DNA of 34,944 bases from Bradyrhizobium macuxiense (GTDB taxonomy: Bacteria > Pseudomonadota > Alphaproteobacteria > Rhizobiales > Xanthobacteraceae): NCBI RefSeq assembly GCF_001542415.1, contig NZ_LNCU01000089.1:144567-179510 (forward strand). The letters are read 5' to 3'. The notes below the pieces were generated by a model. The model ran no database searches. It had not been told where the DNA came from and saw only the letters and a list, made by a program, of their open reading frames with translations. Both the position numbers and the translations under genes were made by a program. Positions 16,652 through 24,632 of the stretch are shown piece by piece (positions within the stretch are counted from its first letter, which is position 1; the number at the start of each line of letters is the position of its first letter).

Positions 16652-16739
16652 CCGTCATTGCGAGGAGCGAAGCGACGAAGCAATCCATGGCTCGGCATGT
16701 GGTGAAATGGATTGCTTCGCTTCGCTCGCAATGACACGG
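16652..16739. repeat. Long palindromic interspersed repeat
   Basis: Arms CCGTCATTGCGAGGAGCGAA...GCAATCCA (from 16652) and TGGATTGCTTCGCTTCGCTC...AATGAC (to about 16735) pair almost fully around a loop of about 20 bases, giving a hairpin of some 30 bp. On the minus strand it translates to CHCERSEAI...MDCFVASLLAMT, a phrase that recurs in spurious proteins from several bacterial genomes. It fills the gap between the GST and isomerase genes, and any mRNA covering both would fold here. Confidence 0.85.
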
Positions 16740-16747
16740 GAGGACAT

Positions 16748-17452
16748 CTACTGCTTCCCTAACGTTTCCTTGGCGCGCTGTCCGAACATGTTCTTCCGCG
16801 CCTCCTCGTCGAACGGCTCCTTGACGAACTTGCCGATCGCCAGCCCCGCCTGCACCTGCGGGCGGGCGCGCACGGTGGCGTACCAGCGCTTGATGTTCGG
16901 GAAGTCGTCGAGGGTGAAGCCCTGCGCCTTGTGAGTCATGGTCCAGGGGAAGCAGGCGATGTCGGCGATCGAGTAGTCGGGGCCAGCGACATAGGCGCCG
17001 GTCTTGCCGAGCTGACGGTCCAGCACGCCGTAGAGCCGCTCCGCCTCGTCGTGATAGCGCTCGATCGCGTAAGGAATCTTCTCGGCCGCATAGAGCGCGA
17101 AATGGCCGTGCTGGCCGAGCATCGGGCCCAACCCGCCCATCTGCCACATCACCCATTGGATGACGGTCGACCGCGCCCGCAGCTCTTGCGACAGAAAACG
17201 GCCGGCCTTGTCGGCAAGATAGATCAGGATCGCGCCGGTCTCGAACACCGAGAACGGGCCGCCGCCATCGACAGGCGCATGGTCGACGATCGCGGGAATC
17301 CGGTTGTTCGGGCTGATCGCCAGGAATTCGGGACGGAACTGCTCGCCGGCCCGGATATTCACCGGAACGACCTTGTAGGGCAGCCCCAGTTCCTCCAGCA
17401 TGATCGAGATTTTCCAGCCGTTCGGCGTCGGCGCGTAGTGCAGGTCGATCAT
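16748..17452 (-). CDS. yfcG: Glutathione S-transferase, YfcG-type disulfide-bond oxidoreductase
   Basis: A 234-residue protein that follows E. coli YfcG closely along its length. It opens MIDLHYAPTPNGWKIS, with the Thr/Asn residues that contact glutathione instead of a catalytic Tyr or Cys. It continues with QFRPEFLAISPNNRIPAIVD, FETGAILIYLA, MGGLGPMLGQ, IPYAIERY and YSIADIACFPW. YfcG has strong disulfide reductase activity with glutathione. The frame extends to 17527, but ATG 17452 gives exactly the family start with GGAAG before it. Its C-terminus is about 20 residues longer than YfcG, ending near the palindromic repeat. Confidence 0.88.
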   Translation of the reverse strand: MIDLHYAPTPNGWKISIMLEELGLPYKVVPVNIRAGEQFRPEFLAISPNNRIPAIVDHAPVDGGGPFSVFETGAILIYLADKAGRFLSQELRARSTVIQWVMWQMGGLGPMLGQHGHFALYAAEKIPYAIERYHDEAERLYGVLDRQLGKTGAYVAGPDYSIADIACFPWTMTHKAQGFTLDDFPNIKRWYATVRARPQVQAGLAIGKFVKEPFDEEARKNMFGQRAKETLGKQ

Positions 17453-17550
17453 CGGCTTCCGATCCCGGTCACAAAGACTTTTGTTGTTCTGTACGTCCAC
17501 CATAGGACATGGCACACAGGTGCTCAATCAGAACCGCCCGGGAGGCACCC

Positions 17551-18573
17551 ATGCTGTTTCCAACCACGATCGCAGGCTCTCTGCCCAAGCCGGAATGGCT
17601 GGCGGAGCCGAACGTCCTATGGGCGCCGTGGAAGTCGCAAGGCGCCGAACTCGCCCGCGCCAAGCGCGACGCCACGATACTCGCTGTGAAGCTGCAGGAG
17701 GATGCCGGGGTCTACATCGTCACCGAGGGTGAGCAGGCGCGGCAGCATTTCGTGCACGGTTTCCTGGAGAAGATCGAGGGCATTGATTTCGCCCACAAGG
17801 TCGAGATGGGGATCCGCAAGGACCGCTATAAGGCGATGGTGCCGCAAGTGGTCGCCCCACTCCGGCTGAAGGGCCGCGTCCACGACGCGGAAGCAAGGGC
17901 CGCCCGCGCGCATACCAAGAACAAGCTCAAGTTCACCCTGCCCGGTCCGATGACCATCATCGACACCATCGCCGATCGCCATTACGGCGACCGCGTCAAG
18001 ATGGCCTTTGCGTTCGCCGAGTTGTTGAACGAAGAGGCCAAGGCGCTGCAGGCCGACGGCATCGACATGGTCCAGTTCGACGAGCCTGCCTTCAACGTCT
18101 ACATGGACCAGGTCCGCGATTGGGGCATCAAGGCATTGGAACGCGCGGCTGAAGGCCTGACCTGCGCCACCGCCGTGCACATCTGCTACGGCTACGGCAT
18201 CAAGGCCAACACCGACTGGAAGCAAACGCTCGGCGGCGAGTGGCGGCAATATGAAGAGACCTTCCCGGTGATCGACAAGAGCACGATCCAGCAGGTCGCG
18301 ATCGAATGCCGCAATTCGAAGGTGCCGCTGGAATTGCTGGCAGCCTTGCCCGGCAAGATCGTGCAGGCCGGCGTGATCGACGTCGCCAGCGACGAGGTCG
18401 AGACCGCCGAGGACGTCGTCAAGGTGATCGAGGCGGTGTCGAAGTTCGTGCCGAAGGGCAACATCATCGCGACCACCAATTGCGGTATGGCGCCGATGCG
18501 GCGCGACATCGCCGAAGCAAAGCTGATTGCACTCGGAGCGGGCGCAAAACTGGCACGGCAACGGCTCGCTTGA
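17551..18573 (+). CDS. MetE-like cobalamin-independent methyltransferase, short (C-terminal domain only)
   Basis: A 340-residue protein matching only the catalytic C-terminal barrel of MetE (full MetE is about 750). All four zinc ligands can be placed: His210 and Cys212 (VHICYG), Glu252 (VAIECRNS) and Cys311 (TTNCGMAP). FDEPA at 177-181 fits the homocysteine site. TIAGSLPKPEWL is the usual start of the group. It may methylate homocysteine or transfer groups to another thiol, as the related epoxyalkane:CoM transferases do. ATG 17551 has GGAGG five bases before it. It diverges from the GST, with 98 bases between. No MesX partner (DUF1852) is visible nearby. Confidence 0.87.
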   Translation: MLFPTTIAGSLPKPEWLAEPNVLWAPWKSQGAELARAKRDATILAVKLQEDAGVYIVTEGEQARQHFVHGFLEKIEGIDFAHKVEMGIRKDRYKAMVPQVVAPLRLKGRVHDAEARAARAHTKNKLKFTLPGPMTIIDTIADRHYGDRVKMAFAFAELLNEEAKALQADGIDMVQFDEPAFNVYMDQVRDWGIKALERAAEGLTCATAVHICYGYGIKANTDWKQTLGGEWRQYEETFPVIDKSTIQQVAIECRNSKVPLELLAALPGKIVQAGVIDVASDEVETAEDVVKVIEAVSKFVPKGNIIATTNCGMAPMRRDIAEAKLIALGAGAKLARQRLA

Positions 18574-18805
18574 TGGCGGCAGCCCTTCGTATCGCGACGA
18601 TGGCAGCGCTGCTGGCTGCCCTCAGTTCGGCCCATGCGGGAGAGCGCGACCAGCTCAATGCATGCCAGGCCTGGTCGCTCGTTCGGCGCAATCGCCTGCG
18701 GCACCGGATACGCTCGAACTCGCGCGCTGCCGCCAGATCATCAAGGAATGGACGCTGCGGGATTCCCGCATGAGTGTCGACGAACAGGGCCGCCCGCTAC
18801 GCTGA
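18573..18805 (+). pseudogene. Small secreted-protein gene with an apparent one-base deletion
   Basis: The ATG overlaps the MetE-like stop by one base. It begins an apparent signal peptide (MAAALRIATMAALLAALSSA, cleavage near AHA/GER), then reads DQLNACQAWSLV before turning Arg-rich and stopping at 18773. One base back, in the next frame, from about 18676, sensible protein continues: ARSAQSPAAPDTLELARC, then RQIIKEWTLRDSR and a stop at 18805. Joined, this gives a secreted protein of about 78 residues with two cysteines. A single missing base near 18673-18685 explains it. It could be a true mutation, an assembly error or, less likely, a -1 frameshift. No known family recognised. Confidence 0.55.
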
Positions 18806-18812
18806 CCGGCGG

Positions 18813-19424
18813 CTAACCCGCGCTCTGATGCAGCACCGGCCGGTAGCCGGCCTGGAACGCCCGGACCGTCGATGGCGGCGTCAACAGCATGGCGGCACCC
18901 GGCAAATCGGCCCGGCTGTAGCCGGCAAACGACCAGCGCAACGTCTTGCCGCCGGCGACGAGATAGCTCTCTCCATTCGCCTGCACCATGGTGCCGTCGG
19001 GCAGCGCGTGCAGCTGCGTCGGCAGCGGATGCAGGCGCTTCTCGCCGCGATCGAGCCGCTCGGCGTGCAGCACCGCATCCATCGCCTTGGCGCTGAGCTC
19101 GCCGACCCCGTTGCCCGCTTCCCAGGAAGCGCGGAAACGCTTGGCATCGTCGCGGCGGCAGAAGAAGCAGGGCCGATGCCCGGCGGCAAACGCGGTCGCC
19201 TCGTCGAGGAAGAACAGCTCGGTCCAGCTCTGCCGGCTCATCACCTTGCGCCGGCGCGCCCTGAACTCGCAGACGCAGGTGAGCCAGGCCGGCGTCGACC
19301 AGCGCTTGTTCAGCAGCGTCCGCGTCGCCGGATTATGGATGATGCCGCGATTGCCGGTGAACGTCCCGCGATGGTCGGTGGCGATGATGTCGCCGGTCGG
19401 GGTGACGCGGTTTTGCAGGGGCAT
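18813..19424 (-). CDS. Conserved-looking protein with Ada-like Cys pattern, function unknown
   Basis: A 203-residue soluble protein with no family I can name. It has two cysteine pairs, Cys50/Cys52 (WLTCVCEF) and Cys86/Cys89 (AAGHRPCFFCRRDDAKRF). The second, preceded by TELFFLDEATAFAAG, strongly recalls the Ada repair-protein zinc domain, where FF-x-EA-x-AAGxRPCxxC carries the second zinc pair. A zinc site is inferred. The rest (QANGESYLVAGGKTLRWSFAGYS) looks like a small beta domain. The frame continues to 19553 into a repeat; ATG 19424 is chosen because the extension is repeat-derived. It ends eight bases from the frameshifted gene, convergently. Confidence 0.7.
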   Translation of the reverse strand: MPLQNRVTPTGDIIATDHRGTFTGNRGIIHNPATRTLLNKRWSTPAWLTCVCEFRARRRKVMSRQSWTELFFLDEATAFAAGHRPCFFCRRDDAKRFRASWEAGNGVGELSAKAMDAVLHAERLDRGEKRLHPLPTQLHALPDGTMVQANGESYLVAGGKTLRWSFAGYSRADLPGAAMLLTPPSTVRAFQAGYRPVLHQSAG

Positions 19425-19437
19425 GGTCTTCCTTCTC

Positions 19438-19598
19438 CCTCGCCCCGCTCTTGCGGGGTCGAGACGAGCGAAGCTCGCTCTTAGAGGGTCGGGGTGAGGG
19501 GCTGCTTCCGCAAGGATATAGTGAGAGATGAACTCGCGGCGAGTCCCCCTCACCCGATCGCTTCGCGATCGACCTCTCCCCGCAAGCCGGGCGAGGTG
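19438..19598. repeat. Compound intergenic repeat with several hairpins
   Basis: Contains CGCCCCGCTCTTGCGGGGTCG, CGAGCGAAGCTCG, GGTGAGGGG paired with CCCCTCACC, GATCGCTTCGCGATC and CTCTCCCCGCAAG...GGCGAG. The 3' part (19520-19598) matches 33009-33082 closely, and the same CCTCACC...ACCTCTCCC theme appears at 23527-23650, so it is a dispersed family. It separates the gpt gene from the unknown protein gene on the same strand. Confidence 0.8.
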
Positions 19599-19603
19599 AC
19601 TCT

Positions 19604-20131
19604 CTATGCCGCCCCATCCCGGATCGGCGGCTGGAACGACAGTGCGGTATCCCAGGGAAAGAATATCCAGGTGTCTTGCGACACCTCGGTGATGAAGGTG
19701 TCGACCAGCGGCCGCCCCTTCGGCTTGGCGTAGACGGTGGCGAAATGCGCATCCGGCAGCAGCTCGCGCACCAGCTTGCCGGTCTTGCCGGTGTCGACGA
19801 GATCGTCGACAATCAACAATCCCTTGCCGGTGCCGCCGCCGAGCTTTGCGGTCTGCTCCGAGATGCCCTTGAGCACCTTCAAGTCGCCCTGCTTGTCGTG
19901 GTCATAACTTGCGACGCAGACGGTGTCGATCACGCGCAAGCCCAGCTCGCGCGCCACGATCGCCGCCGGCACAAGCCCGCCGCGGGTGATCGCGATAACA
20001 GCATGAAACGGCCCGACCTCGTTGAGACGCCAAGTCAACGCCCGGCAATCCCGGTGGAATTGATCCCACGAGACCGGAAAGGGCCTGCCGGCCCGCTCCT
20101 GTGCGCTTGGTTCCGAATTTTTCTCGACCAT
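19604..20131 (-). CDS. gpt: Xanthine phosphoribosyltransferase
   Basis: A 175-residue type I phosphoribosyltransferase that salvages xanthine or guanine with PRPP. The PRPP loop LLIVDDLVDTGKT (about 102-114), the early HAVIAITRGGLVPAAIVAREL (flexible region and PPi loop) and the C-terminal WIFFPWDT, which binds the purine, are all as in bacterial Gpt. The start is set at ATG 20131 (MVEKNSEP); a TTG two codons upstream overlaps the CinA-type stop. The tight spacing suggests the two genes share a transcript. The compound repeat follows its stop. Confidence 0.92.
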   Translation of the reverse strand: MVEKNSEPSAQERAGRPFPVSWDQFHRDCRALTWRLNEVGPFHAVIAITRGGLVPAAIVARELGLRVIDTVCVASYDHDKQGDLKVLKGISEQTAKLGGGTGKGLLIVDDLVDTGKTGKLVRELLPDAHFATVYAKPKGRPLVDTFITEVSQDTWIFFPWDTALSFQPPIRDGAA

Positions 20132-20133
20132 GA

Positions 20134-20889
20134 TCAACCTGCCGCGGGCTTCTTCTGCGCCGCTTGCACCTGCTTCAGCATCTCTTTCACGGCGCCCATC
20201 GCCGCCGCAAGTTTTTCCGGATCGCGCGAGCGCACCACCAGATTGGTGTTCGGCTTCCGACTCTCGTCCTGGAACGGATAGCTGCCGATGATCGTCTCAG
20301 GATGCGCCTCGGCGATCGCCCGCAACGGGCCGCCGATGTCGCCCTCCCGCGCGTCCGCACGCACCGAATCCGACAGCATCCGCACGCCGGACTTCAGGGT
20401 GGGCGCCACGATATCCATCATCGCCTGCATGATGGTCGGAATGCCGGCCATTACGATGACGTTGCCGAGCTTGAAGCCGGGCGCGAGGATGGTCGCGCTC
20501 TGGATCAGCTCGGCGCCGTCGGGCACACGGGCCATCCGCAAACGCGCCTCGTTCAGATCCTGTTCGCTCCAGCGCTCCCTGAACCGCGCCACCACATCAG
20601 GATGATGGTGGATATCGACCCCGAACGCCTTCGCCACGCTGTCGGCGGTGATGTCGTCATGGGTCGGCCCGATGCCGCCGGTCGTGAACACGTAGGTGTA
20701 CCTGTGCCGCAGCGCATCAAGGGCGGCGACGATGTCGGCCTCGTCGTCGGCGACAACGCGCACCTCCTTCAGGTCGATGCCGATATTGGTCAGGTATTCG
20801 GCGATGAAGCCGATATTCTTGTCCTTGGTCCGGCCGGACAGGATCTCGTCGCCGATCACCAGTAGTCCCGCCGTGACGATCTCGCTCAT
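20134..20889 (-). CDS. CinA-type molybdopterin-binding domain protein
   Basis: A 251-residue protein with a MoCF/MoaB-like domain: TAGLLVIGDEILSGRTKDKN (6-25) and FTTGGIGPTHDDITADSVAKAFG (about 69-91), the pterin/nucleotide-binding signature. It lacks the C-terminal nicotinamide-nucleotide amidase domain of full CinA, matching the short CinA-like group. That group may act as an ADP-ribose or nucleotide pyrophosphatase, but this is only a family hint. ATG 20889 is used, since the 14 upstream codons are non-conserved in look. It diverges from the ATP-grasp gene across 224 bases in which I see no convincing promoter. Confidence 0.87.
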   Translation of the reverse strand: MSEIVTAGLLVIGDEILSGRTKDKNIGFIAEYLTNIGIDLKEVRVVADDEADIVAALDALRHRYTYVFTTGGIGPTHDDITADSVAKAFGVDIHHHPDVVARFRERWSEQDLNEARLRMARVPDGAELIQSATILAPGFKLGNVIVMAGIPTIMQAMMDIVAPTLKSGVRMLSDSVRADAREGDIGGPLRAIAEAHPETIIGSYPFQDESRKPNTNLVVRSRDPEKLAAAMGAVKEMLKQVQAAQKKPAAG

Positions 20890-21113
20890 GGTCTCATTCC
20901 CTAACTTGATCCCCTGACATTGCCGATCCAACGCCTTGATGTCACGGGGTTTTGCCGCCGAAATAAGCAGATCTCAGCCGGTTTTTCAGGCAACCCTCCG
21001 GGCCATCCCCGGCAAATGCCGCAAGCCAATGCATATCGTGCTGGCCCGGCCCTTGCTACCATCCCATCAAGTCATGCACTGTGTCACATGGCTTCGGAGG
21101 GCAGTCGGGGTAT

Positions 21114-22532
21114 ATGGCAGTCGCATTCGATGAGATGAACGGCCTCGGCGAGGACATCCGCCCGGCCTACCAGGAGCTCTCCCGCTGGCTCAAGGAGACA
21201 CAGCCGGACGCGCTCGAATATCGGCGACAGGAGGCGGAGCTCTTATTCCGCCGGATCGGCATCACCTTCGCGGTGTACGGCGATGCCGCAGCCCAGGAGC
21301 GGCTGATCCCCTTCGACGTCATCCCGCGCATCATGTCCGCCAAGGAATGGACGCTGCTGGAAAACGGCCTGAAACAGCGCGTGCTTGCGCTCAACATGTT
21401 CCTCAAGGACATCTATCACGGCCGCGACATCCTGCGCGCCAACATCATCCCCGAAGATCTGATCTTCCAGAACCCGGTATTCCGCCCGGAGATGAACGGC
21501 CAGAACGTGCCGCACGACGTCTACGTCCACATCGCCGGCATCGACATCATCCGCACCGATCCGGAAAACTTCATCGTGCTGGAGGACAATGCGCGCACGC
21601 CGTCCGGCGTATCCTACATGCTGGAAAACCGCGAGATCATGATGCGGCTGTTTCCGGATTTGTTCGCGCGGCACCGTGTCGCGCCGGTGGAGCGCTATCC
21701 GGATGAATTGCTGTCGGCGCTTCGCTCGGTGGCGCCGCACAGCGCGTCGGCCGAACCAACGGTCGCGCTGATGACGCCGGGCGTCTATAACTCGGCCTAT
21801 TATGAGCATTCCTTCCTCGCCGACAAGCTCGGCATCGAGTTGGTCGAGGGCCGCGACCTCATCGTCAAGAACGACGAGGTCTTCATGCGCACCACCGAGG
21901 GGCTGAAGCGGGTCGACGTGATCTACCGCCGCGTCGACGACGATTTCCTCGATCCCCTCACCTTCCGCCCCGATTCCGCACTCGGCGTGCCCGGGCTGAT
22001 GTCGGCCTATGCGGCCGGCAACATCACGCTCGCCAACGCGGTCGGCACCGGCATCGCCGACGACAAGGCGATCTACTCCTACATGCCCGACATCGTGAAG
22101 TTCTATCTCAGCGAGGAGCCGATCCTGAAGAACGTGCAGACCTGGCGCTGCCGCGAACCGCAGGATCTGTCCTATGTGCTCGACAACCTCGCCGACCTCG
22201 TCGTCAAGGAGGTGCACGGCTCCGGCGGCTACGGCATGCTGATCGGCCCGGCCGCCACGAAAGCGACCATCGAGGCGTTCCGCGACAAGCTGAAGCGCGA
22301 ACCCGAAGGCTTCATCGCGCAGCCGACGCTGGCGCTCTCGACCTGCCCGACCTGCACCGACAAGGGCCTCGCGCCGCGCCATGTCGACCTGCGGCCGTTC
22401 GTGCTGACCGGCTCCAGCCACACCACCATCGTGCCGGGCGGCCTGACCCGCGTGGCGCTGAAGGAAGGCTCGCTCGTGGTCAATTCGAGCCAGGGCGGCG
22501 GCACCAAAGACACCTGGATACTGAGCGAGTAG
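21114..22532 (+). CDS. Circularly permuted ATP-grasp protein (Anbu-associated)
   Basis: A 472-residue member of the circularly permuted ATP-grasp family (DUF404/DUF407 type), thought to ligate an amino acid or peptide using ATP. Family stretches are FDVIPRIM and EWTLLENGLKQRVLALNMFL (about 60-95), FIVLEDNARTPSGVSYMLENR (about 154-174), VEGRDLIVKNDEVFMRT, then VVKEVHGSGGYGML (about 362-375), the Lys plus Gly-rich ATP loop, and HVDLRPFVLTG near 425. ATG 21114 has a purine-rich GGAGGG upstream; a GTG 11 codons earlier is possible. The alpha-E gene follows eight bases later. These proteins recur beside alpha-E, transglutaminase and Anbu genes. Confidence 0.92.
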   Translation: MAVAFDEMNGLGEDIRPAYQELSRWLKETQPDALEYRRQEAELLFRRIGITFAVYGDAAAQERLIPFDVIPRIMSAKEWTLLENGLKQRVLALNMFLKDIYHGRDILRANIIPEDLIFQNPVFRPEMNGQNVPHDVYVHIAGIDIIRTDPENFIVLEDNARTPSGVSYMLENREIMMRLFPDLFARHRVAPVERYPDELLSALRSVAPHSASAEPTVALMTPGVYNSAYYEHSFLADKLGIELVEGRDLIVKNDEVFMRTTEGLKRVDVIYRRVDDDFLDPLTFRPDSALGVPGLMSAYAAGNITLANAVGTGIADDKAIYSYMPDIVKFYLSEEPILKNVQTWRCREPQDLSYVLDNLADLVVKEVHGSGGYGMLIGPAATKATIEAFRDKLKREPEGFIAQPTLALSTCPTCTDKGLAPRHVDLRPFVLTGSSHTTIVPGGLTRVALKEGSLVVNSSQGGGTKDTWILSE

Positions 22533-22540
22533 TCAAAAGC

Positions 22541-23485
22541 ATGCTGTCGCGCACCGCCGAAAACCTGTTCTGGCTGGCCCGCTATGTCGAACGTGCCGAA
22601 TATCTCGCGCGCACCATCGACGCGACGCTGCGCGTCACTGCGTTGCCCGCGGCCTATATCGGCAAGACCAATGAGTGGGATTCAGCGCTGCTCACGGCCG
22701 GTGTCGGCTCAAGCTTCTATGATCACTACCCCGAAGCCAACGAGCAGAACGTCATCGAATATCTCTCCTTCTCCGCGGAGAACCCCTCCTCGATCAAGAA
22801 CTGCATCGAGTCCGCACGGCTCAACTCCCGCTCGGTGCGCACCGCGCTGACATCTGAGATGTGGGACACCATCAACTCGGCCTGGATCGAGCTGCAGGCC
22901 GTCTGGAACAAGGGCACCGCCAACCGCGAGGACCTGGCCAAATTCCTGCGCTTCGTGCAGGAGACTTCGCTGCGCTTCGACGGCTCGGCCTACCGGACCA
23001 TGCTGCGCAACGACGCCTACTGGTTCTCGCGCATTGGCGTCCACCTCGAGCGCGCCGACAACACCGCGCGCATTCTCGACGTGAAATACCACGTGCTATT
23101 GCCGGAGGAGGAGCATGTCGGCGGCCCGCTGGACTACTACCAGTGGACCTCGATCCTGCGCTCGGTCTCGGCGCTGACGGCCTATCACTGGGTCTACCGC
23201 GAAACCCTGAAACCCTGGCTGATCGCCGACCTCCTGATCCTCAACGACACGCTGCCGCGGTCGCTGGCGAGCTGCTACAGCAATCTGGTGCGCAATCTGG
23301 ACCAGATCGGCGTGGCCTATGGCCGCCAGGGCGCTGCCCAGCGGCACGCCCGGGGCATCAGAAACCGGCTTGAACACAGCCATATGGACGATATCTTCCA
23401 ACACGGCGTGCACGAGTTCATCCAGGAGTTCATTGCGGACAACTCGCGGCTAGGTGAGATCATCACCAAGCAATATCTGATCTAG
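22541..23485 (+). CDS. Alpha-E domain protein (DUF403)
   Basis: A 314-residue all-helical protein with the family opening MLSRTAENLFWLARYVERAEYLARTID and, later, WFSRIGVHLERADNTARILDVKYH (about 163-186), where repeated Arg/Glu pairs mark the alpha-E fold. Length is typical. The biochemical role is not known. Comparative genomics links it with ATP-grasp ligases and transglutaminases, probably as one complex. The ATG is eight bases after the ATP-grasp stop, so the two are surely co-transcribed. No signal peptide or membrane segment. Confidence 0.92.
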   Translation: MLSRTAENLFWLARYVERAEYLARTIDATLRVTALPAAYIGKTNEWDSALLTAGVGSSFYDHYPEANEQNVIEYLSFSAENPSSIKNCIESARLNSRSVRTALTSEMWDTINSAWIELQAVWNKGTANREDLAKFLRFVQETSLRFDGSAYRTMLRNDAYWFSRIGVHLERADNTARILDVKYHVLLPEEEHVGGPLDYYQWTSILRSVSALTAYHWVYRETLKPWLIADLLILNDTLPRSLASCYSNLVRNLDQIGVAYGRQGAAQRHARGIRNRLEHSHMDDIFQHGVHEFIQEFIADNSRLGEIITKQYLI

Positions 23486-23526
23486 AGTAAGAGATGTGAA
23501 ATCAGCGCCGCCCGCGGACTGTCTTC

Positions 23527-23650
23527 ACCTCTCCCGAAGGGAGAGGTCGGATCGCGCTTTGCGATCCGGGTGAGGGAGTTCGGTCTATCGAGGGACCTTG
23601 ACCCCTCACCTGAATTGCTTCGCAATTCGACCTCTCCCTATGGGAGAGGT
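23527..23650. repeat. Compound intergenic repeat with four hairpins
   Basis: In order: ACCTCTCCC-GAA-GGGAGAGGT (23527-23547), CGGATCGC/GCGATCCG (23548-23568), GGTGAGGG pairing with CCCTCACC about 30 bases on, GAATTGC/GCAATTC, and CCTCTCCC/GGGAGAGG ending at 23650. It sits inside the ATP-grasp, alpha-E, transglutaminase run and could terminate or stabilise the upstream mRNA. Confidence 0.8.
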
Positions 23651-23697
23651 AAAATGCCGTTGCCGCCGACTCTGATCTGACTTACAGGAAACGCGAC

Positions 23698-24540
23698 ATG
23701 CGCCTGCGGATCGCCCATACCACCTCCTATCGCTACGAGCCGGCGGCCTCGGGCGTGATCCAGATCCTGCGCATGACGCCGGGCAGCCATGATGGGCAAT
23801 ATGTCGCGGAGTGGCAGATCGACGTCTCGACCGATTCCCGGCTCGACACCCACGAGGACGCGTTCGGCAACGTCACCCACGTGCTGACGCACGGCTCGAT
23901 CGCCGACCTCACCATCCATTGCGAGGGTCTGATCGAGACCCACGACACCGGCGGCGTGCTGCGCGGCACCGACGAGCGGTTTCCGCCGAGCCTGTTCCTG
24001 CGCTCCACCGAGCTCACCGATCTCAACCCGGCGATGACCACCTTCGTGCGCGAGCTGCGCGCCGAGGCCAGCAGCGACGTGCTCGGCTTCCTGCATGCGC
24101 TGATGGTGCAGATCTACGAGCATATGACGTTTGACGAGGACCCGACCAACAGTGCCACCTCGGCCTCCGAGGCATTCGCGCTGAAGCGCGGCGTCTGCCA
24201 GGACTATGCGCACATCCTGATCGCCTGCGCGCGCGCCGGCGGCGTGCCGGCACGGTTCGTCTCGGGCCACTTCCTGCGCTCGGACGGCATGGTCAACCAG
24301 CAGGCCGGTCACGCCTGGGCGGAAGCCTACGTGCCCGACCTCGGCTGGGTCGGCTTCGACGCCGCCAACGGCATCTGCACCACCGACGCCCACGCCCGCG
24401 TCGCGATCGGCCTCGACTATCTCGGTGCCGCCCCGGTTCGCGGCACCCGCTACGGCGGCGGCGCCGAGACGCTGACGGTCGCGGTCAAGGTCGACCAGGC
24501 CGGTCGGCCCGGGCAATGGCAGAGCCAGACGCAGTCGTAG
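23698..24540 (+). CDS. Transglutaminase-like protein (Anbu-associated)
   Basis: A 280-residue papain-fold protein with the bacterial N-terminal region (MRLRIAHTTSYRYEPAASGVIQILRMTP) and a transglutaminase core. The triad reads Cys167 (KRGVCQDYAH), His205 (AGHAWAEAYV) and Asp221 (GWVGFDAANG). Such proteins may be peptidases or amide-transferring enzymes; the association with ATP-grasp and alpha-E proteins favours peptide making or trimming. No signal peptide, so cytoplasmic. The ATG has CAGGAAA before it. It is 212 bases after the alpha-E gene, the space being mostly repeat. In related loci the Anbu gene often follows; here it lies 6.7 kb away. Confidence 0.92.
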   Translation: MRLRIAHTTSYRYEPAASGVIQILRMTPGSHDGQYVAEWQIDVSTDSRLDTHEDAFGNVTHVLTHGSIADLTIHCEGLIETHDTGGVLRGTDERFPPSLFLRSTELTDLNPAMTTFVRELRAEASSDVLGFLHALMVQIYEHMTFDEDPTNSATSASEAFALKRGVCQDYAHILIACARAGGVPARFVSGHFLRSDGMVNQQAGHAWAEAYVPDLGWVGFDAANGICTTDAHARVAIGLDYLGAAPVRGTRYGGGAETLTVAVKVDQAGRPGQWQSQTQS

Positions 24541-24632
24541 CGGAAGATCGACACCCTGCCCGCGCCCTCATTCCGAGCCGCCCGGTCGGCAGGAAGCGCC
24601 GGCGGATGACAGGCTCCGCGCGGCAATCCGTG

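Noticed and set aside
16617..17156. Minus-strand frame ending in CHCERSEAI...SLLAMT
   Set aside because: The tail is a translation of the palindromic repeat and the front is an out-of-frame reading of the GST gene.
17453..17550. Methionine-related riboswitch before the MetE-like gene
   Set aside because: The 98-base gap shows no SAM-II-like or cobalamin-riboswitch-like conserved boxes or pseudoknot arms that I could find.
18573..18805. Programmed -1 frameshift in the small secreted-protein gene
   Set aside because: No slippery heptamer or downstream pseudoknot is evident at the junction; a one-base deletion is simpler.
19438..23650. CRISPR array
   Set aside because: The repeats are hairpin elements of different lengths scattered between genes, with no regular repeat-spacer pattern and no cas genes.
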